Shown here one piece after another: positions 34,600-44,383 of a DNA stretch of 64,000 nt (position 1 is the stretch's first letter; the number at the start of each line of letters is the position of its first letter). Origin of the DNA: Auriscalpium vulgare (taxonomy: Eukaryota; Basidiomycota; Agaricomycetes; Russulales; Auriscalpiaceae); assembly GCA_019915015.1 (NCBI GenBank), contig JAHBBC010000012.1:930001-994000 (forward strand), given 5' to 3'. The notes under the pieces are model-generated. The model was not told the DNA's origin. It saw only the letters and a program-made list of their open reading frames with translations, and ran no database searches. The translations under genes were made by a program, and so were the position numbers.

Positions 34600-35972
34600 T
34601 CAATCGCAACCTTGGTAAAGTAAAGTAGCAGGCTTGCTGCGTGCTGCCCCTAGATCACGCCACCGCTCACTGGCAGCCTCTTGCGACACGGCCATCGCTG
34701 ACGGAAATCTGACACTGCGTCTTCTCAAATAATACATCGCAGCGTCAACCAAGGTCTTTGCTGGAACTGCGCGATCGGGGTTGTAGTGTCGTCGATCGTC
34801 CAAGAACTCCGCATGGATGGCACTCTCAGGATCGGGGGTGGTTGGGCGAGGGTCCGTCTCCAAGCCGATGGCTATGTATGATACACATGCCAATGCTGTA
34901 GGGTTTGCTTCTGAGAGGTCCGGATATTTGCCCACCAGCAACAACAGGTCACAGGCATACTCGCCGCGGTCAGCCCATCTCTTCTGATCCATTGCCGGAG
35001 AACGAGGCGGTAACTCGTTTGATACGCTGGCAGCCCTCCTGAACAAGAACTGGTACACGGCGCCGACCAAGGACGCGGCCGGCCGCGGGGTAGCGGAGTT
35101 CATGAACTGTGCGGCGACGAACTCGAGGAGGATGACGAAGTCTGTTGACGGGCACGGGCCGAAACCCTTGGGATTCGAATAGAAGTTCGGCGAGAAGTGG
35201 TTGATACACATGCGACAAATCTTGACCCATGGATACATTTATCCTGACTAGATCTGAGAAGACTGGAGCAACCAAATTGCATGGAAAGGATGGCGTAAAT
35301 GCGGGCGGGAGGGCGGGCCGGGAGAAGAAATGGTGCGCCGCCTCGTATGTACAGAGACGCAGCCGGGTGGGTGCGATTGGAATTGCCTCGCGCCTTATCC
35401 TCTATGAATTCGAGGTAGACGACGAACTCAGGGGACGGATAGAACTGGGAGTAGGAGTTGATACAGCTGGAGTAACCCATGGCATTGAATAGCACTCTTG
35501 CAAGTGAAGTGGGAGGGAACGAGGCCGGCCGCGAAAAAAACTGCGCAGCCAGGGACGCTGCTCGGTGGGTAGGGTTGGAGTTGCCGCGCGCCGCGTCCTC
35601 GAAGTGGTCACTGTGCTCGCTGTCACAGCTGAGTGCCGCTTCTCTACCAGATGGAGCGAGAGTGCTGGGGCGCCGAGTCGTCTTCGAATGCTGTGGGCGA
35701 GTCTTCTCAGGCTCCTGGCACGGGTGGAGAATCATTGGATGGCGGTTATATTCAAAGTGGCATGGACAGCTTACCACAGTTTTGAGACGGCGAAACTGGT
35801 CGTTCGACTTCGCGTCATCGATCACTGGTTCACTGACAATGAGAGTGCTGGATGTGCTCATATCCGAGGACTGGCGGCATAGCAGAGAGGATGCTTCGTG
35901 ACGCGGTCGCGTAGGATGGCGCTGAGCCTGACGATCGGAGGATTGCGCCTGACGTGAACGTACGTTGCCCAT
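34600..35972 (-). pseudogene. Repeat-module family locus 1 (MGN family), frame broken or with an unresolved intron
   Basis: Unrecognised family. Begins MGNVRSRQAQSS, a Gly-2 context compatible with N-myristoylation. Two frames carry successive units of one repeat: in the first frame FNAMGYSS, PSPEFVVYLEFIEDKAR and HPAASL, in the second PSTDFVILLEFVAAQF, RPAASLVGAVYQFLFRRA, then YIAIGLETDPRP, AIHAEFLDDRR and RAVPAKTLVDAAMYYLRRR. The module reads roughly (F/Y)xAIGL, about 12 residues, (E/D)FxIxxEFxDDR, about 8, RAxPAxSLVxAAYxFLxRR. The change of frame between 35230 and 35290 has no convincing splice pair, so the copy may be broken. Homologues lie at 44.4-45.6 and 52.0-52.5 kb. Function unknown. 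Confidence 0.5.
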
Positions 35973-36017
35973 GATGAACAAGAACAAAATCTCTGTTGGA
36001 AGAGCAAGGATATACAT

Positions 36018-36754
36018 ATATACTTATAGGTGTGACGAATAGCCTAGGAGGAGCGGAATCCGGATGCAGATGGTGGTGAAACAAACTGCGGCGAGTTAGG
36101 ACACACTTTTAGAAGGGTTCCGCACGCAGATTTTGCATACCGAAACTCTTAGTTTCCCAGCTCTAGCCTCTGGCTGGGCACAGAAGAGAAGTTGGTCGCT
36201 GTGCAGACCCTTGCTCGTAAACTGGAGAGCAGCCTGCAGGGCCTTGCTGCGCTTGCCGTGCCAGGCCGGTCGGGTGGCCCGTCGGGGCGAAGCGGCCGAA
36301 GCGGCCCCCCGAGAGATTGGCGACCATGGCGGCTCCGCTCCTCCAATTCGTCAGTACACCTAACCTTATTGTGAAGTTCGCTGTGTTCCCACCCGACGCG
36401 CGCGTCGGCCGTAAGTAGGACCTTGCGCGCCGTACTTTCCAATGCCCGACCTTCTGACGTCTTTCCTCACTGTCGGCAGCAACGACTCGGGAGAACAACA
36501 AGGCTTGATTATGCAGCCCTGGTAATTAGCCTCTTCAAACACGTACAATATGCATACATCATAGCGTCAACGGCAACTATGACAGGTCCAGTAGCGCAGA
36601 AGGCCCGAAAGCAATGGTCACACACATGGCGAGAATATCCTCGTACAATGTAAATGGCTGACATGCATGGACATCGTCAACACTTTTCTAGGAGGATAAA
36701 AGAAATGCACCCACTCGAAGTGAAGTACAACGCGAATCAACAACTACAGCTCCA
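36018..36754. other. Intergenic, 36.0-36.75 kb
   Basis: GC-rich stretch at 36240-36350 and the repeat-like block at 36459-36542 that matches 33.3 kb. No gene supportable. Confidence 0.4.
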
Positions 36755-37121
36755 TTACTTCGCAACGGCCGTCCTCCCGCCCCGTTTCTGCGCACGGGTC
36801 GACCACCAATAATAACCTCCACCGAGGATCGCGATCACAAAGAAGTTCGCTGGAAAGAAGACAAGACGCACGGAGTCAATGACACATGCACATAGACATC
36901 CACGATAGACACGTACCGAAGACAAAACCTGTGATTCCCTGGAACAGGTCCAGACCCAGGTGCACGATACTCTGCACGAACTGGACGATGGTGGAGAGGA
37001 TGGACTGGCCGAATGCGAAGATGGCTGTGAAGAGCGCGATGAAGGCGTTCACGAGGGACGCGCCGGTAGCGGTGAGCGAGCCCACGAAGTTGCCAAAGGC
37101 TGACTGGATGGTGGGGGACAT
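36755..37121 (-). CDS. Small two-pass membrane protein, 99 residues
   Basis: No family recognised. Exons 36917-37121 and 36755-36849 join in frame across a 67-base intron. Starts MSPTIQSAFGNFVGSL, with a long hydrophobic/amphipathic region (SLVNAFIALFTAIFAFGQSI, then IVHLGLDLFQGITGFVFA) and a second membrane segment FFVIAILGGGYYWW before a basic tail RAQKRGGRTAVAK. The phrase FIALFT also occurs in the small membrane protein at 25.3 kb, but the rest does not align. Confidence 0.55.
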
Positions 37122-37796
37122 GATGAGAGTGAGTGCGGGGTGAGCGCTTGAGCATGCGAAGGCTTTATGGAGGTGCGGGGTGGAGGTACAACGCACGTGA
37201 TGACGTCATGGTCCGCAAAGTGGCGGCCGTCCAAGCATCACGATCATGCCGTCGACGCAGTCCAGTCAGTTGGCGGTCCCTGTGATACTCACGCAAGTTG
37301 CAATCGAAAATCCGAAACCTCGTGCAGCTCTCATCGAACGCAACGTGGAAAAGTTGATGCTATGAATTTTCCAAGGACAAGGTCAACGCAGTTTCTCGGC
37401 CTAAAGCAAGAGCAAACTTACATGGATGGCTACATTGCACGCCAGGCAAAAATCAAGCACGACGTATCCTTTGCGATCTTACTCATAATTCAAGTGTTCA
37501 GCAGGGTAGCGAGCGTTTCCATCCATTCTTCGGCGCAGTCTTCATCTGAGGAACGCACCCCATACTCCGGAGATAACACCGAAACTATCGGTCACCGAGA
37601 GCGCAGCCCGGTAGACTGCCTTCAGCAACACAGAGGGCCCGAAGCGAGGATGTGAGCCGATGCACCCAGTCGGCCGCTGGACTTGCGACACGAGGAGTTG
37701 CAAAAATGTGGTGTCCGTGTTGCTGAGGCTGGCTGGGAGCGTTTGAATAAAGTACAGGGGAAACCACGCAGGCCGAAAGGGATTCTTGCAGGCGAC
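37122..37796. other. Intergenic, 37.1-37.8 kb
   Basis: Nothing recognised. Confidence 0.4.
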
Positions 37797-38830
37797 TCAA
37801 ATGTTAAGTACGCCTCTCTTGTACACCGAGCGCGATAATGCCAGCTTGGGCAACGCGGAGCAACAGAACAGCTTATGTCGAGCCAGGCAGCTCAGGGGGA
37901 TTGAAGGTTTCCTGCGCATTGTGTCTGCTCTGAAAGGATGAAAGTAGCACTGGGGCCTGACTATCCGTGTGTCGGTCAGATCATACATGCGTGGAGAGCT
38001 GGTCATGGCACATACCACCAGTGGATCAATTATACGCTGCATCGCAGCTATGGAACCGAGATTACCACCTGACACCTCGATAAGGTTGTCAACAGGGCGA
38101 GATTCACGATATACATGACCGGGCGTGTAGATGTCGGCATTCCATTCATGAAATTTGCGTGAATCAAAGAGAGCGGGGATGGAGGGAGGAATAATCTGGG
38201 TCTGCGGGCGTGATTGAAGCCCTTCTAGAGCAACGACCGAGTTGTGGCTACTCGTCGATGAAGACCCAGAAACGTGTCGCGCCGCTGAGACCGCCGCTCT
38301 GCACTTCATCAAGCGTGAACGCCATCGTAACGGGAAGCGTCAAATCGTTCGGAGACCGATTTGCGCCGATCAGATGCTTCGTAACGCCGACATCGTTTGG
38401 AGGAGCGAGTTTGCGGCATCCACCTCCAGGACATAGTTGTAGAGGAGCGATATGAATGTGGATTTCTCCGATCCAGGCGGGGCATAAATCTGGCCACGAA
38501 CCAGTCAGTAAGACGCTGCGTTGGATGGAAGAGGCAGATACGCACGATGTCAGAATCTTGGTTCCCGTGGAGGGTGGGAATTCTCTGTAGGTAAAGATAC
38601 TAGGTCGGACTCACGGGGCAGGGGTCTAGGCTGTTGGAATGCATGAGCTGGCCGCGCATCACATATGCAGCATAAGTCAGAGCAGGACGGTCCACGACTC
38701 ACGTTTTTCAATGCGAACAATATCCCGATCCTCCCAAGCCCTGAGATTGTGCCAGCATCAATGAGCAAAAGATCCCTTTTCCAAGGCCAAAAGCGCAGAG
38801 AAACTAAAACAACTTGGCCGCGCCCCAACT
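37797..38830 (-). CDS. Hypothetical multi-exon protein with a P-loop-like motif
   Basis: Unrecognised. In-phase pieces can be joined as LIDAGTISGLGRIGILFALK (near 38770), LMHSNSLDPCP, RIPTLHGNQDSDI, IYAPPGSEKSTFISLLYNY, then HLIGANRSPNDLTLPVTMAF and GGLSGATRFWVFIDE at about 38260. The segment APPGSEKST resembles a Walker A loop, but the Gly before Lys is replaced by Glu. A further open stretch (IPPSIPALFDSRKFHEWN, 37.8-38.2 kb) may belong to the same gene, but I found no good splice to it. The 5' end is not located. It could be a decaying NTPase. Confidence 0.35.
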
Positions 38831-39065
38831 TCCTTCATTCTGTGCGCGGTCTACCTGTCTTCAAGATCACAAGCTCACGGTGAGTTGCTTCCGCGTGCTC
38901 CAGAGGTGGAGAGGCGGAAGTGACGCGTGTCCGCCACGTGCCTGGTGCATGTCAGCTGACGTAATGCTCCTGTATTGCCAACTTGAAGCTGCCTCGCACC
39001 AGAGCCTGTTTCCCCCTCTTGCTTCATCCCACTCTCCTGCTCACAGCTCACACCTCAATCTCCCC

Positions 39066-40249
39066 ATGGCTACCCCTCAGGTTTGTGTTCCCGTTTCTGC
39101 CTTTTCGTCTGCATCAGGGGTTCAATGCGCCCCGTGGGGCTATGACAGCATTACATCTGGGCCGGCGGACACTTCGTCCTCCTGATATCGGCTCTGCGAT
39201 ACATCCTCGCCTGGGTGACCTTCAAGGCTGCCTCGTCTTGGTGGTACAAAGGTGCGTGCTTTTTTCCGCGAGATACGGCGGACGGCCCAGTCTCACCACG
39301 CGATAACGGGCAGCGAGCTACACCGGAGCCCTCATCAGCTACGCAATTGTCTGCCAGTGAGTAGGACCCGTTACTCTACCCCCTTCATCGCTGAGGACCT
39401 CATTCCTGCAGGAAATCACTTGGGGTGAGCAGTCTGCCTTGCGTTCGGCGCTGTTCGCTTTACCGTCTTCTATCATATAGGCTCCCCAACCGAATGCCGT
39501 CTGGGCCCGACGTGCGCTTGCTGACGAGGTAACGTGCACACGACCTGCAACGTTGTTTCCGCGCAGCTAATGCCCGTTCTTTTCAGAATGTACAATACTT
39601 CATCCTCGCCTTTTTCTGGTGGACCTCGAAACCCATCGCGCGTACGTCATCCTGCCTGATGCGCCGACCGACGTCTGACTTGTGTCCGTGTACGCAGTTA
39701 CTCTCCTGCCATACACGATCTTCTCGCTCTTCCACGCCCTCACGTTTACCCGCACGACTTTGATGCCCCAATTCCTGCCCCAGGGCCCGCCGGCCACCGC
39801 TGGCGGAGCGCCTACGCCTCCCCAGCTTGCGAAGAAGCTCCAACTCTGGGTGAAGGGTACGTCCCACCGCGTGCCGTCTCCTCTTACCCACCAGCTGACC
39901 ATTCTGCACAGCGAATTACGACCCCGCGATGAAAGTGGTCGCGTACACGGAGCTGCTCATCCTCGCGCGCGTGGTGCTCGGCGCGCTCGCGCTCTCCAAC
40001 TCGTTCCTCACGCCGATCATCTACGCGCACTTTGTGCGCATGCGCTACTTCCAGTCGGTCTTCACGAAGGACGCGGTGCACCGCGTCGCGTACTCGGTCG
40101 ACCGCTACGTCTCCAAGCCCGAGACGCACCCGACCGTCAAGCAGGTGTGGACGACCGTGCAGGGCTTGATCGGCCGCTGGACGGGCGCGACGCTGCCTGC
40201 GCCCGGCGCGGGTGCCGCCCCTGCGCCTGCTGCGGGTGCTGCGCGCTGA
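39066..40249 (+). CDS. TMEM33/Pom33-family nuclear-envelope and ER membrane protein
   Basis: Eight exons (39066-39080, 39149-39251, 39314-39356, 39412-39424, 39481-39528, 39587-39641, 39698-39856, 39912-40249) join in frame to 257 residues. Membrane segments include AGGHFVLLISALRYILAW, YTGALISYAIV, NVQYFILAFFWWT and a clear family block LLPYTIFSLFHALTFTRTTL, then VVAYTELLILARVVLGALAL. These match the yeast Pom33/Per33, fission yeast Tts1 and animal TMEM33 family, which shape tubular ER and help nuclear-pore distribution. A 13-base exon (39412-39424) supplies Lys-Ser-Leu-Gly. The C-terminal tail is Ala/Pro/Gly-rich. It converges with the Has1 gene. Confidence 0.85.
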
Positions 40250-40804
40250 AGAACGGAGGGGCAGGTGCGAGGGGTGCCGGTGAATTTATGAGGATACTCC
40301 GATTGTCTGCTGAACAGTAATCGCTGATGGTCTGCCTGTACGCGAGTGCTGTGTCATAGACAGGCGTTGTTTCCCGTTCCAGTCTAAATGATATTTCCTT
40401 CTTGTTTGTTGCAGCAGACCTCGACATGCAGGCTGGCGGGAAAATCGGCTACGGGACTCTCATGTCGTTTTCTTCAGCTCACTGCGTGCAGTCAAGATCG
40501 GCGCTAAGGTGGTCGACCTCAATATTCATTCCTGCCGTTAAATGACGGAGGTTGGGGCGAAGCGAACCTTGGTGCAGTTTCTATGCGCTGGTGAGCGTCT
40601 TGGCTTCAGTGGGAGAGATTGGAGAGATGGCATCCCAGTAGTATCTCGTGAGGAAGTAGAGCCACAGAATATGCGCGGTCAACGAGAGCATGAACGATTA
40701 CAATGCGAAAACTCCCGTTGACGACTCAACCGGGCTTCCCGCTCTGTCATACTCGCATGCTAAGCAGGCTACAAAGGCCATATATACAAGACATGTCACC
40801 ACGG
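40250..40804. other. Convergent 3' flanks of TMEM33 and Has1 genes
   Basis: Non-coding interval between two genes that end toward each other; no other feature seen. Confidence 0.5.
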
Positions 40805-42684
40805 CTATCGTGTCCACTGTGCGCCGTTCGGTCCTGTCTTCAAAGTCCCTTTTCTGTACACCTCCTTGTCGACCTTCCGCTTCCCTAACGTCTCGATCCG
40901 CCGCTCCTTCCCACCCCGCCGTGATTGACTGCGCCCAGCCTGCTCGTCCTCGTCCCCATCCCCCTCGTCGTCGTCTCTCCGACGTTTTGACCCGCTCCGA
41001 CCCGCACCTCCCTTGCCACCGCCGACCGTCACATTCACCCGCGGCGGCACCTTGAAGCCAAATGCCTTGCCGACCTTCGCGAGGTCCAGTTGATTGACGT
41101 CAAAGATCTTCTTTAGCGAGTACGATGCATATGCCTGCAGATAGGCACGATAGCCCTCTTTTGCAGATGAATGCAGATAATAGTTGTTCTCCAGCAGCTT
41201 TTCCAGCTACAATGACGGGACGAACATCAGAACACACTTCGCACACGAGGGCAGCGCGCTCACCTGAGATTGAACATTTTGCACCCGATCGGTAGCGAAG
41301 GTGAACTCATTCAGAGGTACCTTTGCATCTTTCAGAAACCGCAGGAACCCGAGCTCGCTCTCGAGCAGGAAGAGAAGGCTCTTGCCCACTTTCCCGGCAC
41401 GCGCAGTACGGCCCACCCGGTGGATATAGTCCCGGGGATCGTCTGGTGGGTCATATTGGACGATCCAGTCTACTCGTGGGATGTCCAGACCACGCGCAGC
41501 GACATCCGTGCAGAGCAGGATGCCTGTCTCGGCATTGCAGAATTCAAAGAACGTATTCGTCCGTTTTTGCTGCTTTTGCTGGCCCTGCAACCACCGTCAG
41601 CTCCCGCCCATAATGTCTCATAGAGAAACCTACGTGAAGATCGAGGACGGGAATGTCGATGTAGTTCAGGAGTTCTGCATGGTACTTCACGGATTTGCAT
41701 GAAGAGAAGAACACCACGACTTTCTTCTTCAGGTTCTTTTTGAGGAATGTAAAGAGGAGGAGGAATCGGCGATCGGATGGGCACACGACATAGCCTTGGG
41801 ACAGGGTGGTCACGGTGCTGGTTTGCTCCGCGCCGTCAACGTCGATGTACAACGGCCCGGGACGGAGTGACATCCGCGCAAGGTCCTGCACTTTTGTCGT
41901 CTGAGTCGCAGAAAATAGCATGGATTGTCGGTTCTCTGAAGTGAAGGGATAAGCATAACGGGAAGTAGAGAGATCAAGCGTTGCGCACCATTGGGGAGAA
42001 TAGCCACGATCTTCTTCATCTGCTCCTCGAACCCAATTTCCAGTATACGGTCCGCCTCATCGATAACCAGGACCTTCAGATTCCGGAAAACAAACCCTTT
42101 CGTGTTCTGAGCGCCGCATGAGTTTGAGCTGCTACACATGCGCAAGAGAAACACACCTCTAGATGATCTAGTAACCGCCCAGGCGTCGCGACAAGCAGAT
42201 TCACTCCCTTCACCAGCTTATCCACCTCCGCTCTCCTATTCGCGCCGCCCATGATAATCCCAAACGTCTGCGAATGGTGGGTCATCAAGTCCTTTGCGAC
42301 GCCAAAAATCTGCAGAGCGAGCTCGCGTGTTGGCGAGACAATGATAATCCCGGTCCCTGCACGCCCATGAGTAACTCGTTTGACAACAGAGGCACAACAC
42401 GCACCATTTCGTGGCTTGAACTTCATCCGGTGCAGCAGCTCTACTGCAGGGATCAAGAACGCCAGCGTCTTGCCCGAGCCCGTGCGCGCGGCCCCGAGCA
42501 CGTCCTTCCCCGCTAGCGATGGCGGGATGGCCTTCTCCTGAATTGGCGTCATGGTTTTGAAACCCATGTCATCGAGGCCTTTTATTGTCGGCTCGGAGAG
42601 CTCGAGGGTCGAGAACGGCTGCCGGCCATCGACATTTTCTTGGGGCACCGCTTTCGGTGCGGATTCGCCTTCGCTATCCGACAT
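40805..42684 (-). CDS. HAS1: DEAD-box RNA helicase Has1/DDX18 (ribosome biogenesis)
   Basis: Nucleolar ATP-dependent helicase needed for 40S and 60S ribosome assembly. Six exons (42405-42684, 42157-42356, 41989-42106, 41634-41935, 41264-41584, 40805-41206) join in frame to 540 residues. Motifs in order: F-type Q motif ([22 protein letters not shown]), Walker [75 protein letters not shown] and [11 protein letters not shown]. Has1-specific features follow: [44 protein letters not shown] and PPRVNV, then a basic, acidic-patched tail. The N-terminus may be longer, since upstream sequence stays open ([12 protein letters not shown]). It diverges from the main Pth2 gene with only about 117 bases between start codons. 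Confidence 0.93.
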
Positions 42685-42801
42685 TGACGATGAGGTCCGG
42701 GTACCACTCGTAGTGCTCAGCTTTCTTGATATACCCCAAAGATAAAAGCAGAGGAGATGAGGGCTACCCGGGCAGTGTCGCGGACGTCGAGGAGAAGAGA
42801 A
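42685..42801. promoter_or_regulatory. Compact two-way promoter between Has1 and Pth2
   Basis: The start codons of two divergent housekeeping genes are about 117 bases apart, so both core promoters must lie in or overlap this interval. No TATA box is evident. Confidence 0.45.
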
Positions 42802-43887
42802 ATGTGTGTACGTAAGGCAGCAATCTCCTCTTCCGCGACACCGTCCCACTTTCCCATGTCCTTGCGTCTGTGCCAGAGCTCTCCTCCAATACACCTGATC
42901 TGACTGTCCAGTCTTGTATGCAGTGATTGTTGGCCTCGTGCTCTCAGCAGCGTCGGCGACCGTCGGATTCATCTACGGAGCCGCACAAGCACGGCAGTCC
43001 GAGCCTCCCACAGAACGCGAACCCCCACCAAGCTACCCGGAGGCTGCCGCCGCAAGTTCAGAGCCTGCCGAGCGCGAGGAAGAGGAAGACGACAGCGATG
43101 ACGGAGAGTCTATAGCTGACGGCGACTTGTCTGCCGTCACGGCAGGCTTCTTGCAGCCTTGCAAATTGGTGCGTCCCTGCTCTCATGTGGCGCGCTCGCA
43201 CAACTCAAATTTGCGCGCAGGTGCTAGTGGTGCGCACGGACTTGAAGATGACGCCAGGCAAGATAGCTGCCCAGTAAGCGCATGTGTTAGTTTATGTCAA
43301 GAAGGGGGTCAACTCACGGCAATCCCAGGTGCAGGTAAGCCCGTCCCTACATTCTTCATTGGTACGTGTGGTCAACCGAAGGCTGCCAGTCACGCGACTC
43401 TGGCATGCTACAAGGCGCTGGTGCAGAAAAACCTGAGGGTAAGACTTCGTATGGTTTCACCGAGGTAGTACTCATCCGCGTTGACTATACAGCTCGTACA
43501 GCATTGGGAAACAACAGGGTAAGTAACACTTTCATGCGTATGTGACTCGTCCACCCATCCAGCCACTTCTCAGCCAGGCAAAGATTGCCCTGAAGGCGAC
43601 GTCCGAAGACCAGCTGCTCGAGCTCGAGGCCATCGCGAAGAGCTTGAACCTCTGCGCGCGCGCCATCGAGGACGCGTAAGAGCACTCGTACTTCCTCTCC
43701 AAGGGCTCTTCCTGACTAGCTCGTGGCCATAGCGGGCGCACACAGGTAGAGCCTGGCTCGCGGACTGTGCTCGGCATTGGACCAGGTGCGTTGCATGCGT
43801 GTTCTCGATGGGCTCATCTGTCTTACTCGACCGGTAGCACCTGTCGATCTCATCAACCAGGTGACAGGCGATCTGCGTCTGCTGTAG
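42802..43887 (+). CDS. PTH2: Peptidyl-tRNA hydrolase 2 (main copy)
   Basis: Releases peptides from peptidyl-tRNA. Nine exons (42802-42811, 42912-43168, 43221-43273, 43329-43334, 43390-43438, 43493-43518, 43574-43675, 43733-43785, 43838-43887) join in frame to 201 residues. An N-terminal anchor ([18 protein letters not shown]) and a long acidic linker precede the conserved core: [70 protein letters not shown] and [14 protein letters not shown]. The exon at 43329-43334 is only GTGCAG and restores Gln-Cys-Ser-His between two introns. The first exon is only 10 bases; its intron has two possible acceptors 12 bases apart that both keep frame. All three family members in the window share this layout. 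Confidence 0.9.
43329..43334 (+). other. PTH2: 6-base microexon in main Pth2 gene
   Basis: GTGCAG lies between TCCCAG and a GTAAGC donor. The preceding exon ends with CA of a Gln codon and the following starts with T, so it provides G-TGC-AG, giving Gln-Cys-Ser ahead of HATLACYK, exactly as in the Pth2 family. The only other in-frame joining would delete two conserved residues. Confidence 0.82.
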
Positions 43888-44383
43888 ACTCACGACAAAG
43901 TCAAGCCGTTTTGCTACAGCGTACGACAATATTTGCAGTAACCGATGCGATCCATTGCTCTGAAGCTACAATACTCGTCCCCTCGACAAATTGAATGCGG
44001 TGGAGATGAGCGTGACCTACCTGCAGAGTCGGTCCTTCAGAAGCGCATCTCCGAACTCGTCTATAAACCTTGAAGCCGTCGCGAGAGCTCTCTGTCCCCC
44101 CGTCAGACCCCAGCTGGTGGATGCCACAGCCCATATGGTGAACCTTGATTTTCGTCCTCCGCTTGTGCGAGGCGTTGCTCCGGACTAGCATCGTGATCTC
44201 ACTTGGGTCGTCCTCTGTGCGCCCCCGCTTGCTGAGAGGCCAGAGGGCAGAGCCGCTGACCGCCGACTCTTTCACCTGCCTTGCTGGCGACTTAACATGA
44301 ACGTCAATTATAACATAGCAAACAAACAGTACCACTATACTTATACTAAGGCTAGGCCGTCGCCACGTGAGCTCGAACTCCAG
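43888..44383. other. Intergenic with a relic of the GH15 last exon
   Basis: Positions 43974-44050 match the 3' end of the GH15 gene at 45755-45830 on the same strand: TTGAATGCGG-GGAGATGAGCGTGAC and flanking blocks with scattered differences. Read on the minus strand it carries remnants of the terminal exon coding for [13 protein letters not shown], now out of frame. A 144-residue open frame at 43901-44335 spans it but has no other support. Confidence 0.5.
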
